Shown: positions 52,391 through 62,420, numbered from the stretch's first letter. The stretch: 64,000 bases of DNA from Batillaria attramentaria (GCA_018292915.2 JACVVK020000215.1:136001-200000), one strand, 5' to 3'. Notes: a model not told the origin generated them from the sequence alone. Numbers and translations: made by a program.

Positions 52391-53127
52391 GTTAGTTATT
52401 TCGGGCTTAAGAGACTAGATTTAGATTTCATACAACAAGCTAGCATCCCGGAACAACATCTTCCATGATGAAGCACAGTAATGCTTGTCACGGATCTCCG
52501 TGAGATCCGAGTTTAGTCAGTTTATTTTGGGGCTTAACGCAGCACAAGCAACAAAGACTATTTCGCGGCTAAACCCAAGTCCTCCGGTTCTTGCCAGAGA
52601 CCCGTGAGATCCGAACTAAAAAACTAAAAATGTTCAAATGGTAAAATGGCCTCATGGCACAGAATACACCATGTGGGGGGGGGGGGGGGGGGGAGGGGGG
52701 TCCTTCAACAGATGCGAATGTGTAACATAAGTGTGCTCTATATGTCGGCAGCTTGGGACTACCTTCCTGGCACCGATTAGACCAAACAGCGAGGGATATC
52801 ATAACATATGGCTTGGTAAAACACGTTTTACTTTGTTCTCCAGGAGCGCATCCCATCGGGGCCTGCCACTCCTTTTGAACGAAACCAGACACTTCCAAAT
52901 TGCAGGAGTTCTGAGCAGCTGCACAACAAAAAGGAGCCCTACGAGTAGTACCCAGTGTTGGAGGTTCATTGACGGCAATGTCAGGAAGCTGGTAAAGGGA
53001 GAGTAAGTTTTTAGGGCTTAACGCCGCATAAGCCACGAAGACTACAAAGTCAGGTAGACTGGAACGAGGGGTGTACAGTGGGCACAAGTGTGTCCATGTC
53101 ATCAAGTTTCAGTCTGAAGACATCCAG
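52391..53127 (-). mobile_element. hp-A LINE copy with nested inserts
   Basis: The tail GTTAGTTATTTCGGGCTTAA lacks most of the hairpin. The minus strand between about 53010 and 52690 contains FVQKEWQAP, the LINE segment after RNase H, in broken frames. A hairpin-type end also occurs at 53002-53045 (GTAAGTTTTTAGGGCTTAAC). G run at 52674-52694. Confidence 0.65.
52512..52601 (-). mobile_element. hp-A LINE 3' end (90 bp) nested in a LINE
   Basis: GTTTAGTCAGTTTATTTTGG, hairpin, CTAAACCCAAGTCCTCCGGT and CTTGCCAGAGAC. Flanked by the 13-bp repeat CCGTGAGATCCGA (52499-52511 and 52602-52614). Confidence 0.9.
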
Positions 53128-53130
53128 CTT

Positions 53131-53188
53131 AGTTAGGGCTTTACGCCGCGCAAGCAACAAAGACTATTTTGCGGCTCAGCTCATTTTC
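53131..53188 (-). mobile_element. Hairpin-only element end, probable micro-copy
   Basis: TAGTTAGGGCTTTACGCCGC and the stem-loop ending TTTTGCGGCTCAGCTC. Only a short CAGCT word repeats at both sides, so the duplication is weak. Confidence 0.6.
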
Positions 53189-53544
53189 ACACCAACACAT
53201 TGCTAAAGCATTCAATAACGCTGTTTTTGTTTGTTTGCTTTGATTTTTGACCTGTAATGCCTTTATTTTGCTTTTTTGTGTGTGTGATCTACTAACCGAT
53301 TTCAACACAAAAAGCACGTCCATTTGGTCAGACTTTTGAGAGTTGCAAGTGTGGAATCCCTTAGAGAACCCCCACATAATTGCACATTACTAGAACTGGA
53401 AGAGATTTTATTTTGGAACCGAGAGCAAGTTCTGCTAAAACTGTCCAATCAGAGTGTCTGTTAGGGCAATGTTTAGCGTAAACAAAAAACTAATTCCAAC
53501 AGCCTTCGACCAATCATCGAGCCAGCTTTTAAAGTCCCTTAGTT

Positions 53545-54835
53545 ATGGCTAATCTGGCTGAAAGGCCGCCTGCCACTGGCTATTTTTTCAAAAAGCAGAA
53601 CTACCAGGCCACTTCCCGTTTCATAAAAGTCATTCTACATGGCCTATCCAGCATGGAGAAACGTGTGGTTGTGCTGTTGAATTCCTCGAAATCGGGAAAT
53701 ATTTTCGACAAAGAGAGTAAAGGGATTTGGGAGCTCATCAAAGACTACTTTGCATCAAGCAGCACATACAAAGAAGAAAATTATTTTCCACATCAGAACG
53801 ATGAGGAGGAAGACGTGTTCGGACGAAGACGACGCTAATACCGGGGCATTCGAAGTTTCTTCAGCCGAGACTGAGAATGAGATAGAACAACCTGTCATCT
53901 GAGTACATGTACTTGGAAGTGCAGACTCTCAGTCTGTCAATGCTGACCGCAATGGCCAAGGACTCCGAGACCTTTAAGCGACTGAACGGTTTTCCTGCAA
54001 GTGCCAGGTCGAATGCGCTACAGAACCAGATCGGGGAGCGTGGTGCAGTTCAGTCCTAAAGAAATGTTGGCATACAATCTTTCTTTCAAGGATATGGACC
54101 GAAGTATGCAAAATGTAATTCTGACTCCGAGTCCTCATCTTTCTTCAACCCCCCCCCCCGAAAAGCAAAACTCACCAGGCAACTAAGGCAGAGCAAGTCT
54201 TCACAGAATCTGGTGCCCTGTACCCAAATGAGGAGAGCTTAAAAGGGCCATGCGACAAGTCAGGGAAAAGATGAGGGCAAAGAGAAAACAGTTTGCCTTT
54301 CTCATGAAGGGCCTTTTGAAGACATCTGACAGAAAGACAAAGGCAGCCTTGAAAGATCTTAACATTAGATTCTCACCACCTGAAAAAAAAAACCAAAAAA
54401 AAAAACACTCAATCTGCTGGGGGAAACCTTTAGGAAGGTTGGAGATCATTATCCAAGAAAAGAGACAAAGAAACCCTTAAAACACAAACGACACTTGACT
54501 AAGGCGCTCAGAGTCAGAGAGGAAGGCTGCAGACAAGTAAGCCTGAACACAAAATACTGCGCAAAATCCACACCCTATGCAGCTAGGGGCAACATTCACC
54601 AGTCAGTCATCAGTGACTTCTTCCTCCAGAACAGTGTGGATAATCCCTGCAAGTCTACACGTCACATGGAAAGAAGCAACTGCTGGAACCGGTCGAACGA
54701 CTTCAAACAACTCTTCTTGTCCAGAAGAGTGTGAAGGTCTCATTGAGGATGATGCACACACTGAAACCAAAAACTGTGGCATCTGTAATAAAACTGAAGT
54801 TCAGACAGTGCATTGTGCATGAACCCAAAGACTAA
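53545..54835 (+). other. Transposon-type coding remnants, unassigned
   Basis: 53545-53838 is open (MANLAERPPATGYFFKKQNY, then an acidic HQNDEEEDVFGRRRR). 54250-54480 reads MRQVREKMRAKRKQFAFLMK and GLLKTSDRKTKAALKDLNIR. 54700-54820 reads CPEECEGLIEDDAH and NCGICNKTE. All lie in front of the family at 55.4 kb and could be its N-terminal parts with several frameshifts. I recognise no domain. Confidence 0.35.
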
Positions 54836-55050
54836 AAGTCAACAGGCTCAATTTATTGCTGCCCAAGAATGAGCAAATGAGTGTCAGGGGGCTGTTGGCA
54901 GAAAGTATGTGTACAACTGATAAAAGAGTATGGGAACACTGAATGTATTGAGCGAAAGTGTGGCGAGTGTGGAGTGGACGCTGTGAGGAAGAGTTTTGAA
55001 GAGAAGTTTAGGTCCCTCCCTACATCAAGAGGTGGGATGGGCCAGGTGGG

Positions 55051-55110
55051 TTGGTTGGTTAGTTATTTAGGGCTTAACGCCGCACAAGCAACAAAGGCTA
55101 ATTCGCTGGA
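55051..55110 (-). mobile_element. Hairpin-only micro-retrocopy (60 bp)
   Basis: TTGGTTGGTTAGTTATTTAG, the stem-loop (GCCGCA...) and AATTCGCTGGA, flanked by CCAGGTGGG (55042-55050 and 55111-55119). Net gain 69 bp, 23 codons, no stop in the plus-strand frame 54881-55186. The duplicated target contains CAG|GTGGG. Confidence 0.88.
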
Positions 55111-55384
55111 CCAGGTGGGAAACGGTAAATGGGAGAATGGAGAAAGTGAGGAAGAAAGATTCAGTGAGAGTCTGTGCGACAACTGAATGAGAAAACTGAA
55201 TGAGTTGTGTTGAGTTAGAAAAACTTGCAAGGCATGTGTTCACATCTGAATGACAGCGCAAGCAGCTTGGCATGTTAGCTCCAACGTTGCCCAATGACAC
55301 ACTGCTGCCATCTATGTGGATTTCGCAGAGAATTTTCTCTGAAAGTTCCAATGTGATGTTTTCCAGGTGTTGCAGAGGGCCTGG

Positions 55385-55880
55385 GTGTGAAGAAGTGAGG
55401 CGAGACTAACATTTTTGTCTGATGACCTTCGCCATGACTCACAAATTACGCAGGTTTTCCTACACAGGATCAATCAGTATCTGGAGGACGTCCGTCCTTT
55501 CTCTCGGATCGCATTTGTCAGCGATGGCTGTGCTGCACAGTTTATATTACATCGGAACTTCCTTTCTTCCTGCTAACTTACACTCCTTTTCAGGGCTCAG
55601 TGGAAAAGGTCTTCTTTGGTTCACGTCATGGGAAGAACCATAGCGACTGGTTCGGAGGTCTGATCACGAGAGCTGTCACTCGTGAAGTGGGATCAGGTTC
55701 GGTAAAAGTCATGACCGCAAATGACATGTATGATGTGTGCGTGAGGATTGAACGCAAGTCTGATCCTTTCCATGAGTGTGCTCATGATGTTAGGGATTTT
55801 TTCCTTGAATGTGATGTCAATCGCTTCAGAAATCTACAGTCGGCCATGCTCACAACAGCGCCAGGGTCAAGGTAGTTTCA
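55385..55880 (+). pseudogene. SDGCAAQ-type transposase-like domain, frameshifted
   Basis: Frame one gives FLHRINQYLEDVRPFSRIAF and VSDGCAAQFILHRNF. A frameshift near 55590 moves to GSVEKVFFGSRHGKNHSDWF, GGLITRAVTR and DMYDVCVRIERKSDPFHEC. The order S-D-G-x-x-x-Q-x ... N-F ... H-G-K-x-x-x-D-x-x-G-G is a recurrent uncharacterised domain in invertebrate transposon proteins, plausibly an RNase H-fold transposase with the Asp of SDG catalytic. That role is inference. It is distinct from the CAGQN family, though the layout is similar. Confidence 0.55.
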
Positions 55881-55931
55881 CCACATCTGCGTCCTTCACA
55901 GGGGGTGTCCTTGCCACTCGGCAGTGTTCTT

Positions 55932-56020
55932 GCTTCGCCAGTTCGCAGCATATACTAAGCATTACCTACTAGTTATTCCTAATCACTGGTAGTGCGCATG
56001 TGAGTGAGGAGTTAAAAGGA
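55932..56020 (-). mobile_element. hp-B retroelement internal fragment
   Basis: CAGTTCGCAGCATATACTAAGC to CACTGGTAGTGCGCATGTGA matches the body of the hp-B copies at 6.6, 19.5, 24.3 and 40.2 kb, without tail or hairpin. Confidence 0.75.
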
Positions 56021-56210
56021 AGGACACGGTATGCCTCTCATGGTTGTCCTGCACTCAAAGACCATATCAAGACGACGAAAAAACAAGGAAGTCTGCGAGG
56101 GAACACAACTATCGTTAAATATTACGCAGTGATTCAAAGACTTGACATTAAATAATGCTATGTCAGTGTCATTGTAATTCACTTTGGGAGCTTCCTCGGG
56201 TCAAATTAAA

Positions 56211-56379
56211 GGGGAGCCGGGGTGGTCGAATGGTAGAGTGTTGGACTTCTAATGCTCGGGTCGTGAGTTCGATCCCCGCTGGGGCCAAATATTTGTGCTG
56301 GCTTTTTCATCGTTGCCCCGTCTTTGATATCACCCTATGTGGTGGAAAAGGACAATAAACCCCCAAACACCCACACCCA
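56211..56379 (+). repeat. Arg-SINE, best preserved, with 16-bp target duplication
   Basis: The head has box A TGGTCGAATGGTAGAG, the arm TTGGACTTCTAATG (anticodon TCT position) and box B GAGTTCGATCCCC, very like tRNA-Arg(TCT). The body and (CCCACA)n tail follow. CTCGGGTCAAATTAAA flanks it (56195-56210 and 56380-56395). This copy is the best reference for the family. Confidence 0.95.
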
Positions 56380-56395
56380 CTCGGGTCAAATTAAA

Positions 56396-56802
56396 ACTGC
56401 CTGTCTCAGTTGTAAGGAAACCATTTCTGTCAGTGTACAAAACATCCACTGTTCACTTTTTTTTTAAGGCTGGCTGGACAGTAATTTCACTCTGGCTGTA
56501 TTAGACTAGCTATTTTCTGTATTGCTCAGATATAATTGTGAGTGTTAAATGTTATGTACAAACTCGCAACTAATTTATTCAAATACAGAAAAAGCAACTT
56601 GTATGAAAAATTCTGATAGGGTGGAGATCGCTCATGACAAGCCACACCAAATTCATATCACTTTGCTGAAAACTGGGCGTTCATGTCACACACACTCTCG
56701 ACTCTGTACTCTTGACCGACTCAGCAAGAGTCAAACAAAACAGCTTGTAAACACATAGATTAGAAACATGCAGTTTTCAGGCATTCCTTTCACGGTACCA
56801 TT
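56396..56802. other. No gene recognised; 3' flank of ZCRB1
   Basis: Likely includes the ZCRB1 3' untranslated region. I see no clear AATAAA on the minus strand within the first 200 bp downstream of the stop codon. Confidence 0.4.
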
Positions 56803-59800
56803 CTAGTCATCCGCAAACTCCTCTTCATCACTGAAGTAGGCGTCTTTCTTGTAGCGTTTCTTGCGTGGTTCCTGACTGTCCAAGAAGGATGATGACGCGC
56901 CATATTTTTCCACCTCTTCCTCCATCTTTTGTCTCTGTAAACAACAAAAAAAAACAGATAAAGCTAACGGTGACTACACAGGCCTTTACCCAATCTTGTG
57001 ACTCAAAGCGCCACAAATAAGCACACTCATGAATGAACGGTGTCGTATCTAATAGAGAGAAAAATGCCCTAAGCTGGACTCCAACCTAACCTCTGGCACT
57101 GGTGGCAAAGTCCTAACCACTAGATCAGAGACCGTCCCAGGTAACGCTGAAGCTGAATGCAACAGCAAGGTTGATCTAAACGAGCTGACAAACTCACATT
57201 GTGTCACAAAGGCTGCGCAACTGCACGTGTGCATCATAAGCTATCCTGTGGTGATGGCCAAATTATCTTAGAATCTACAGGGCCTAACATTGGAAAAAGT
57301 GACTTCGGCCTACTAGGCCAGGGTCCAGGGGCCACCCAGGTGGGGGTCCGGGGAGGGGGTGGGGGCCGCTGACGAATTTCATGATTTTGGGGAGGTTTTG
57401 GAGGCCTCTCCTGACAGCTGGTATCATGACAAACAACTTGTTTCTGTCAACTAGTAACTAGTACTGTGGCAATTTATCATTTTATGGGGAAAAAAACAGT
57501 TTATGAATATTTGAAAATTATGAAATGAAGAAAAAAAAACAACACCTTTTCTCAGTCACCATTCATTTAACACACTGAGAAAATATTTTACTGCTTATCT
57601 TTACACAGTTTTCACTTTTGATGAACCTTTGTGATGAACTGTCAAAAGATTACATACATCATTACATGTGTGTATTTTCCAATTTAATGTATGAATGTTG
57701 ATTGCTAAATGTAGCTCAAGCAAACTGCTCATTGTTTTTATCATGCACTGCAGGCAAAAGAACTGTTTCACTATCAGCCATGTTGCTCCATTACCAGACA
57801 TGAAATCATACTTTGAGTTGCTTTTTGAAAAATAAAATAAAAATTGCATTCTGGACTACAGTATTTTGGATTGGGCGGCCGCTTATTATTTGAAAAGAAC
57901 AGTGTAGTTTGGATTGTTTTGCCTCAGGTTTGGGTACAGGAGAAGGAGCGGTTGTCACAGACTCTACCTGTTGCTGTATACAATTTCTTTCCGGCGCGCA
58001 TGTGGCAGTAGGCCTTGCCGCAGTTGGCAGTCAGTTTCTGAAACTGCAATCACTACTGTACCGGTCCTTGAACTCTTCCTCCACTGGCTTGTTCACAATA
58101 ACGAAATCTCGGTCCATCCACTCCCAGGAATAGCACTTTTATCACAGAATGGCTGGCCACGATCAACGATGTCAGTTCCATGGGTCATATTCTGCTTTCT
58201 CGGTTTTCCGCTCTAGTTCGCCACACTAGTGGCTGACAGAAATGGCCTTGTCTACAGCTAACCCGTGTAGCTGATTTGGCGTTTCGGCATACGCCACATC
58301 GCGATCGGCGTACTGGCGGAACCCGAGTCGGCGTAAATACGCTAAACGGCGTATACTGTTAGGCCCTGAATCTATGAGAAAATCGGCCCCCGTAGTGTAG
58401 TGGCAAGCACTTTGGACCATGGACCAGGATACCCAGGTTTGAATCCCAGCCGATGCAAGTGGGACTTTTCATTCTACCCCGAGCTGGTGTGGTATGGACA
58501 CAATGGGGAGGCTGTTGCAACACAGCCAAATCTGAGGTACCCAGTGGTAACCTGAATAATGACAAAAATTTGACCGTTTACCTGAAACTGGATGGCAGCA
58601 GACAGACTGTCCAGGTCAGCACCCTCCTCCCCTTCGTATCCTGCATCACTACTGGAACAGATTACACACAAAACATCATGTCAACCCCAAATATGGCAAT
58701 ACAGCTGTAAGCACTTGCTAGACTAAAGCTCAGTCAAATATCAAAACGAAATTGGAAAGTTTGTTCATCAGCTTGAAATGTAGTGTTCACCAGGACTGAC
58801 ATCAGCCACAATTTTCAGACAGTCTGATGTGCTCCTCGAGAGCTGGAAACATGCACTGTTCCTAATAAGGCACAGGTGTCTGTATTTGTATGCACCAAAC
58901 TCTTCATAAAACTGAAGAATAAATCTGAGAACAGCGCACTACAAGGGGACGCATGTTTTTCATCTCGCCGTGACAAACAGTATTTTTCCAACTTCCTACC
59001 GGAAACTCGATGAACAAAAAGCGATCTGCAACTATCAGTGGACACTTGCAGAATCGCATTTCCACTGAGCCACTGCGCGTAACAGACAGAACCTGACTAG
59101 CTTAATCACCCCTGGACACTTTGTCCAATCATACTGCTCTGGTAAGCATGTGGGTTCCTCGCCTTGCCGATTCGCTATGGCTGTCTTGCTACAATTTACA
59201 TACATCTCTCCTAGTCCTATTTGAACAGTTGAAGTTGAATACTTTTGTAAACAACAACAAATGATGTTGACTTTCAGACTTTTTATACCAAAAAAAAACA
59301 AAAACATGGATCCTCAAAATTTACAGAAGGACCCATAAAATATGGAGAGAGGGTCTCCAGGACCCTTGTATAAATTTTCGAATCACAGGGAACACTGAAC
59401 ATTTGAACAGGAACTTACTCTTCATCCTCAGGCGCTTCACCGTCATGCTGCCCTTTCTTCATCTTTTTTTTCTTTGGTGGTGGTTCTCGCTCCCCAAGCA
59501 AATTCTTGGGACATCTGTAGCTCAGGTGACCAGCCTCCTGTACAACCATTCATCACATGACCAAATGAATACTAACTTGAAAATAACCCAAATAAGATAA
59601 CCTTGAAAAGCAGCCTTTAAACTAAGTAATTTAAAAACTGTAAAGGTATGACTGTACTTCAAATTAGTTCAATTATTATTTATAGCTATTCTGCTGTGGC
59701 TGATCATTTCAATAAAATAAACACAGTTACAACTTACATCAAAATTAGGAGAGCCCGAGGCAAAATCTAAATTACACAAACTTGTAAGTATGACAGAAAC

Positions 59801-60787
59801 TGAAAACCATTTTGATCAAATGAGAACAAAGATCTGAAGAGATCTCTATATATGTCCCTACCCCACATTCATAGCACCGTGACTTGTCTTTGTATTCTCT
59901 GCGTCGGATGAATTCTGGCGCTCTGCCATTGTCCTTGGCAACAGTGCAGTTAATGGTCCGGTCAAACATCTGCATGAAAAAATTTTAATAATTAAAAAAA
60001 CTTCATACACCTTGTGTGCAGCCACATTGCTGGCATTCCAGTGACTCCGCTGCTAGACATTTGTTCAAAACGCTTCAAGCACACGCACCAGCAGTACTTT
60101 TGTTTACCTGTATGCCTTGAATTGCTAGAACTGAAGTGCTTGTCTAATCAAAAATGACACATTTGGTATTCATGGGATTGCAATCCTGGGTTGTTGTTTT
60201 TTTTATTCAGTTTGATTGTGCACTGTGAAATCAATCAGGGAACATTCTGATGTGTATATATATCACAATCAAGCTAATCTATTACCTTGCTTCATAATCA
60301 GTCTGTCCTGGTTCCAGACAGCTTTTAAAGGAAATGATTATGAATGTACCTATCATTACTTATCACTCACCTGTGTTTTGTGAAGAGCCCTGACTGATTT
60401 GTTTGCTGAATCGCGGTCAAGAAACAGGACAAATGCCACTCCTTTGCTCCTCCGTGTTTCTCTGTCTTTCATAATTGTAACCCTGTTGCAAAAAAGAAAA
60501 AGGAAACTGTGATGAAAGTCAAAGTGAAAAAAGTTCTGACTCTTACTCTTAGCAGATCAAACCCTGAAAACCATCACACACGTGTTTTTTGACGGACGCA
60601 CGCATAGACTGCAATAAAAGAACTAATCAGTACTGTAAACTGTACGACGTTGAAAGAAACACTTTTCTACTCACTTGACAACTTTTCCATATTTTTCAAA
60701 GATTTTGTGCAAATCCGAGTTCGTGAGGGAAAACGGAAGGTTGGAAACGTAGACTGTACTCTTGCTGGGGCACAGTCCTTTACTCAT
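56803..60787 (-). CDS. ZCRB1: ZCRB1, zinc finger CCHC and RNA-binding motif protein (U11/U12 31 kDa); six coding exons
   Basis: Coding exons on the minus strand: 60787-60675, 60482-60371, 59969-59862, 59537-59419, 58651-58582, 56934-56803. All splice sites are GT/AG, phases join, and the 654-bp reading gives 217 residues, the same length as I recall for the human protein. Exons 1-3 form one [13 protein letters not shown] is RNP2 and [10 protein letters not shown] is RNP1. [20 protein letters not shown] in exon 3 joins [20 protein letters not shown] in exon 4 to make the C-x2-C-x4-H-x4-C knuckle. A Lys-rich then acidic tail ends [11 protein letters not shown]. The protein is a component of the U11/U12 di-snRNP, which recognises U12-type introns in the nucleus. 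ATG at 60787 fits the family start ([17 protein letters not shown]). Its introns hold a hAT-type element and SINEs. Confidence 0.96.
57050..57150 (-). repeat. tRNA-like SINE relic in ZCRB1 intron 5
   Basis: The minus strand reads TCTGATCTAGTGGTTAGGAC (box A) and GGTTGGAGTCC (degenerate box B). Head only, diverged; nearest to the Asp/Gly-type heads. Confidence 0.55.
57278..58368. mobile_element. hAT-type non-autonomous element in ZCRB1 intron 5, AATCTA target duplication
   Basis: The ends CAGGGCCTAACA and TGTTAGGCCCTG are perfect 12-bp inverted repeats, and AATCTA (57272-57277 and 58369-58374) flanks them. hAT families with 6-bp duplications are known. Near the right end GGCGTA/TACGCC subterminal repeats cluster (58255-58360). 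On the minus strand 58140-57990 is open and reads [20 protein letters not shown], unassigned. No transposase domain. Confidence 0.82.
58386..58560 (+). repeat. Gln-SINE, plus strand, in ZCRB1 intron 5
   Basis: Box A TAGTGTAGTGGCAAGCAC, box B GGTTTGAATCCC and the body word AATGGGGAGGCTGTTGCAAC match the 524-738 copy. It lies between the hAT element and exon 5, ending within about 25 bp of the exon 5 donor, so any polymerase III or splicing effect would act very close to that site. Confidence 0.82.
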
Positions 60788-62182
60788 CTTCACTGCTTTT
60801 GGTGTCTCGATCCTCGCGTGCAAGTGCTGAATTTCGCCTACGTCCTGGCAAATTTGTCAGCTACTACCAATATCTGTTTGAAACAAGTCATGAACGTGCG
60901 CTAAATTCACAAACGAAAGACACTGAGCCCGCCACTCTCAAAGCAACGCCATTTTCCACGAGGTGGGATTATGCGGCTATTTCCCCGGATGCAAGTGCTA
61001 TTTCCCCGACTGCTGGCTGTTGTCATGTGATCCATTGGGCCTGGCCATCAGCAGGCATGTAATTTGTCGGTCCTTATTTCCACGACCAGTCCTGACCTCT
61101 CTAACAGCACTGGGGACAGTGTTCCGAAATAGTCTGAGGACGTACGAGCACTTGTCCGATCTAGTCGGGGAAATAGTCATAAAGCTACATTCAGCAGCCA
61201 CACTGAGCAACCACACGCACGTGTAAATGGCGCCAAAACAAAATGTATGGTATAATATCCATGCCACAAACGAAAACACTGCCGATAAACGGTTTGGCGC
61301 CGTTGAGGGTCTGGCTGGCACTGCACTCGAGTCCGACACTTAGGCGGCCTAGTATACCATATATATACCTGATGAATAGTATATTAAAAATATTTTTCGA
61401 ATGTCAAAAAAACAATGATTAGGAGACGCAAAGCGTATAAATACCCAGCAGCCTCAGGCACGTTTATTACACTGCCAACACTGATCCAAAAACGTTGTCT
61501 CCCCTCACTCAAGGTCCACACCTCAGCGGCCTTGTACACGTGTTTCCGGTCTAGCGCTAAACTTTTTTTTTTTTTTTTTAATCCTTATTGTATTAAAATG
61601 TCACTTGAAACTCACAGTGATTAGCCGGCATGAAGCCTCTAAATAGTAGCCCAGCAGCCACACCTTTCTAACCCTGCTCCCATCCAACGGCCTGTGCAAG
61701 CTCTCAGAAATTTTAAAAAAAAAAAAATGTTCCACTGTGTCGTGGCTGTGTGGTCACAGTCGCGAAAGCCGAAAGTTCGCAGTAGACCGCTCGCTCGCTC
61801 GCTGGCTGTCAAAGGTTACGCAACTCTGTACCTCTAGCTGAGCTAGGGGTCACTTCTATGTAAAAGTCCCTGGTCAGAGTGCACGGATCCGGCGTCTACG
61901 CATCAGCGAGGAGAATGAGTTACGTGAACTATCGCTATAACTGAGAGCGATAAGTGAGAGCCATTCTAGGAGGATTACGCTAGCAGAAACTAAATACAAA
62001 AAAGCACTGGTTATACTCATCTTAGGCACTCAAGGTCAAAACGAATCAACTAGCAAAAATAGCGCCAGTCACTACTAGAGCTCAGAAAACTTGGAAAATT
62101 ACTGACTGGAACTGACCACAAAACCGCATGAAATTTCGCTACCTGGCAAACACTAGGAAAACAAGAGAAACGGGGCACTTAC
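60788..62182. other. ZCRB1 upstream region; no other gene recognised
   Basis: Immediately upstream of the ZCRB1 ATG there is no convincing splice acceptor, so transcription probably starts within a few hundred bases. GCTATTTCCCCGGA/GCTATTTCCCCGA is tandemly repeated at 60976-61012. A T run lies at 61564-61578 and an A run at 61717-61729. No coding exon. Confidence 0.45.
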
Positions 62183-62420
62183 GTTGAAGTCCTGTCTGGA
62201 AAAGCAATAGAAAAGCACAAGAGTAATTCCGCACAATTTTGGGGCTGAGGCTGGCCGGCCCGAGCTGGCGATTCCAGAATGCGGGAGCGCTCTGATTTTT
62301 CGCGGGAAACTGGGCTGTTTTATAGGCTGGGGCCACGCGGTGCTGGCTCGCTGGGCACGGCAGCCTGGAAACTGACAAGCAGGCGCGCACGTGATGGGGA
62401 AGGGAGGCGGGAAAACAGAA
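62183..62420 (-). promoter_or_regulatory. TATA/E2F/E-box promoter-like segment with 5' exon-like sequence
   Basis: On the minus strand, in order: TTTTCCCGCC (62406-62415), CACGTG E-box (62388-62393), TATAAAA (62318-62324), the palindromic E2F-like TTTCCCGCGAAA (about 62298-62309) and, about 110 bp past the expected start, a good donor ACTTCAAC|GTAAGT (62182). No ATG lies between start and donor, so this would be a noncoding first exon. Its downstream exons are not identified. It may be an upstream alternative start for ZCRB1 or a separate transcript. Confidence 0.45.

Noticed and set aside
3378..56379. Arg-, Asp- and Gln-type tRNA-like segments as genuine tRNA genes
   Set aside because: They have box A and B but imperfect cloverleaf stems, share long non-tRNA bodies with each other, have repeat tails and are flanked by target duplications; they are SINE heads.
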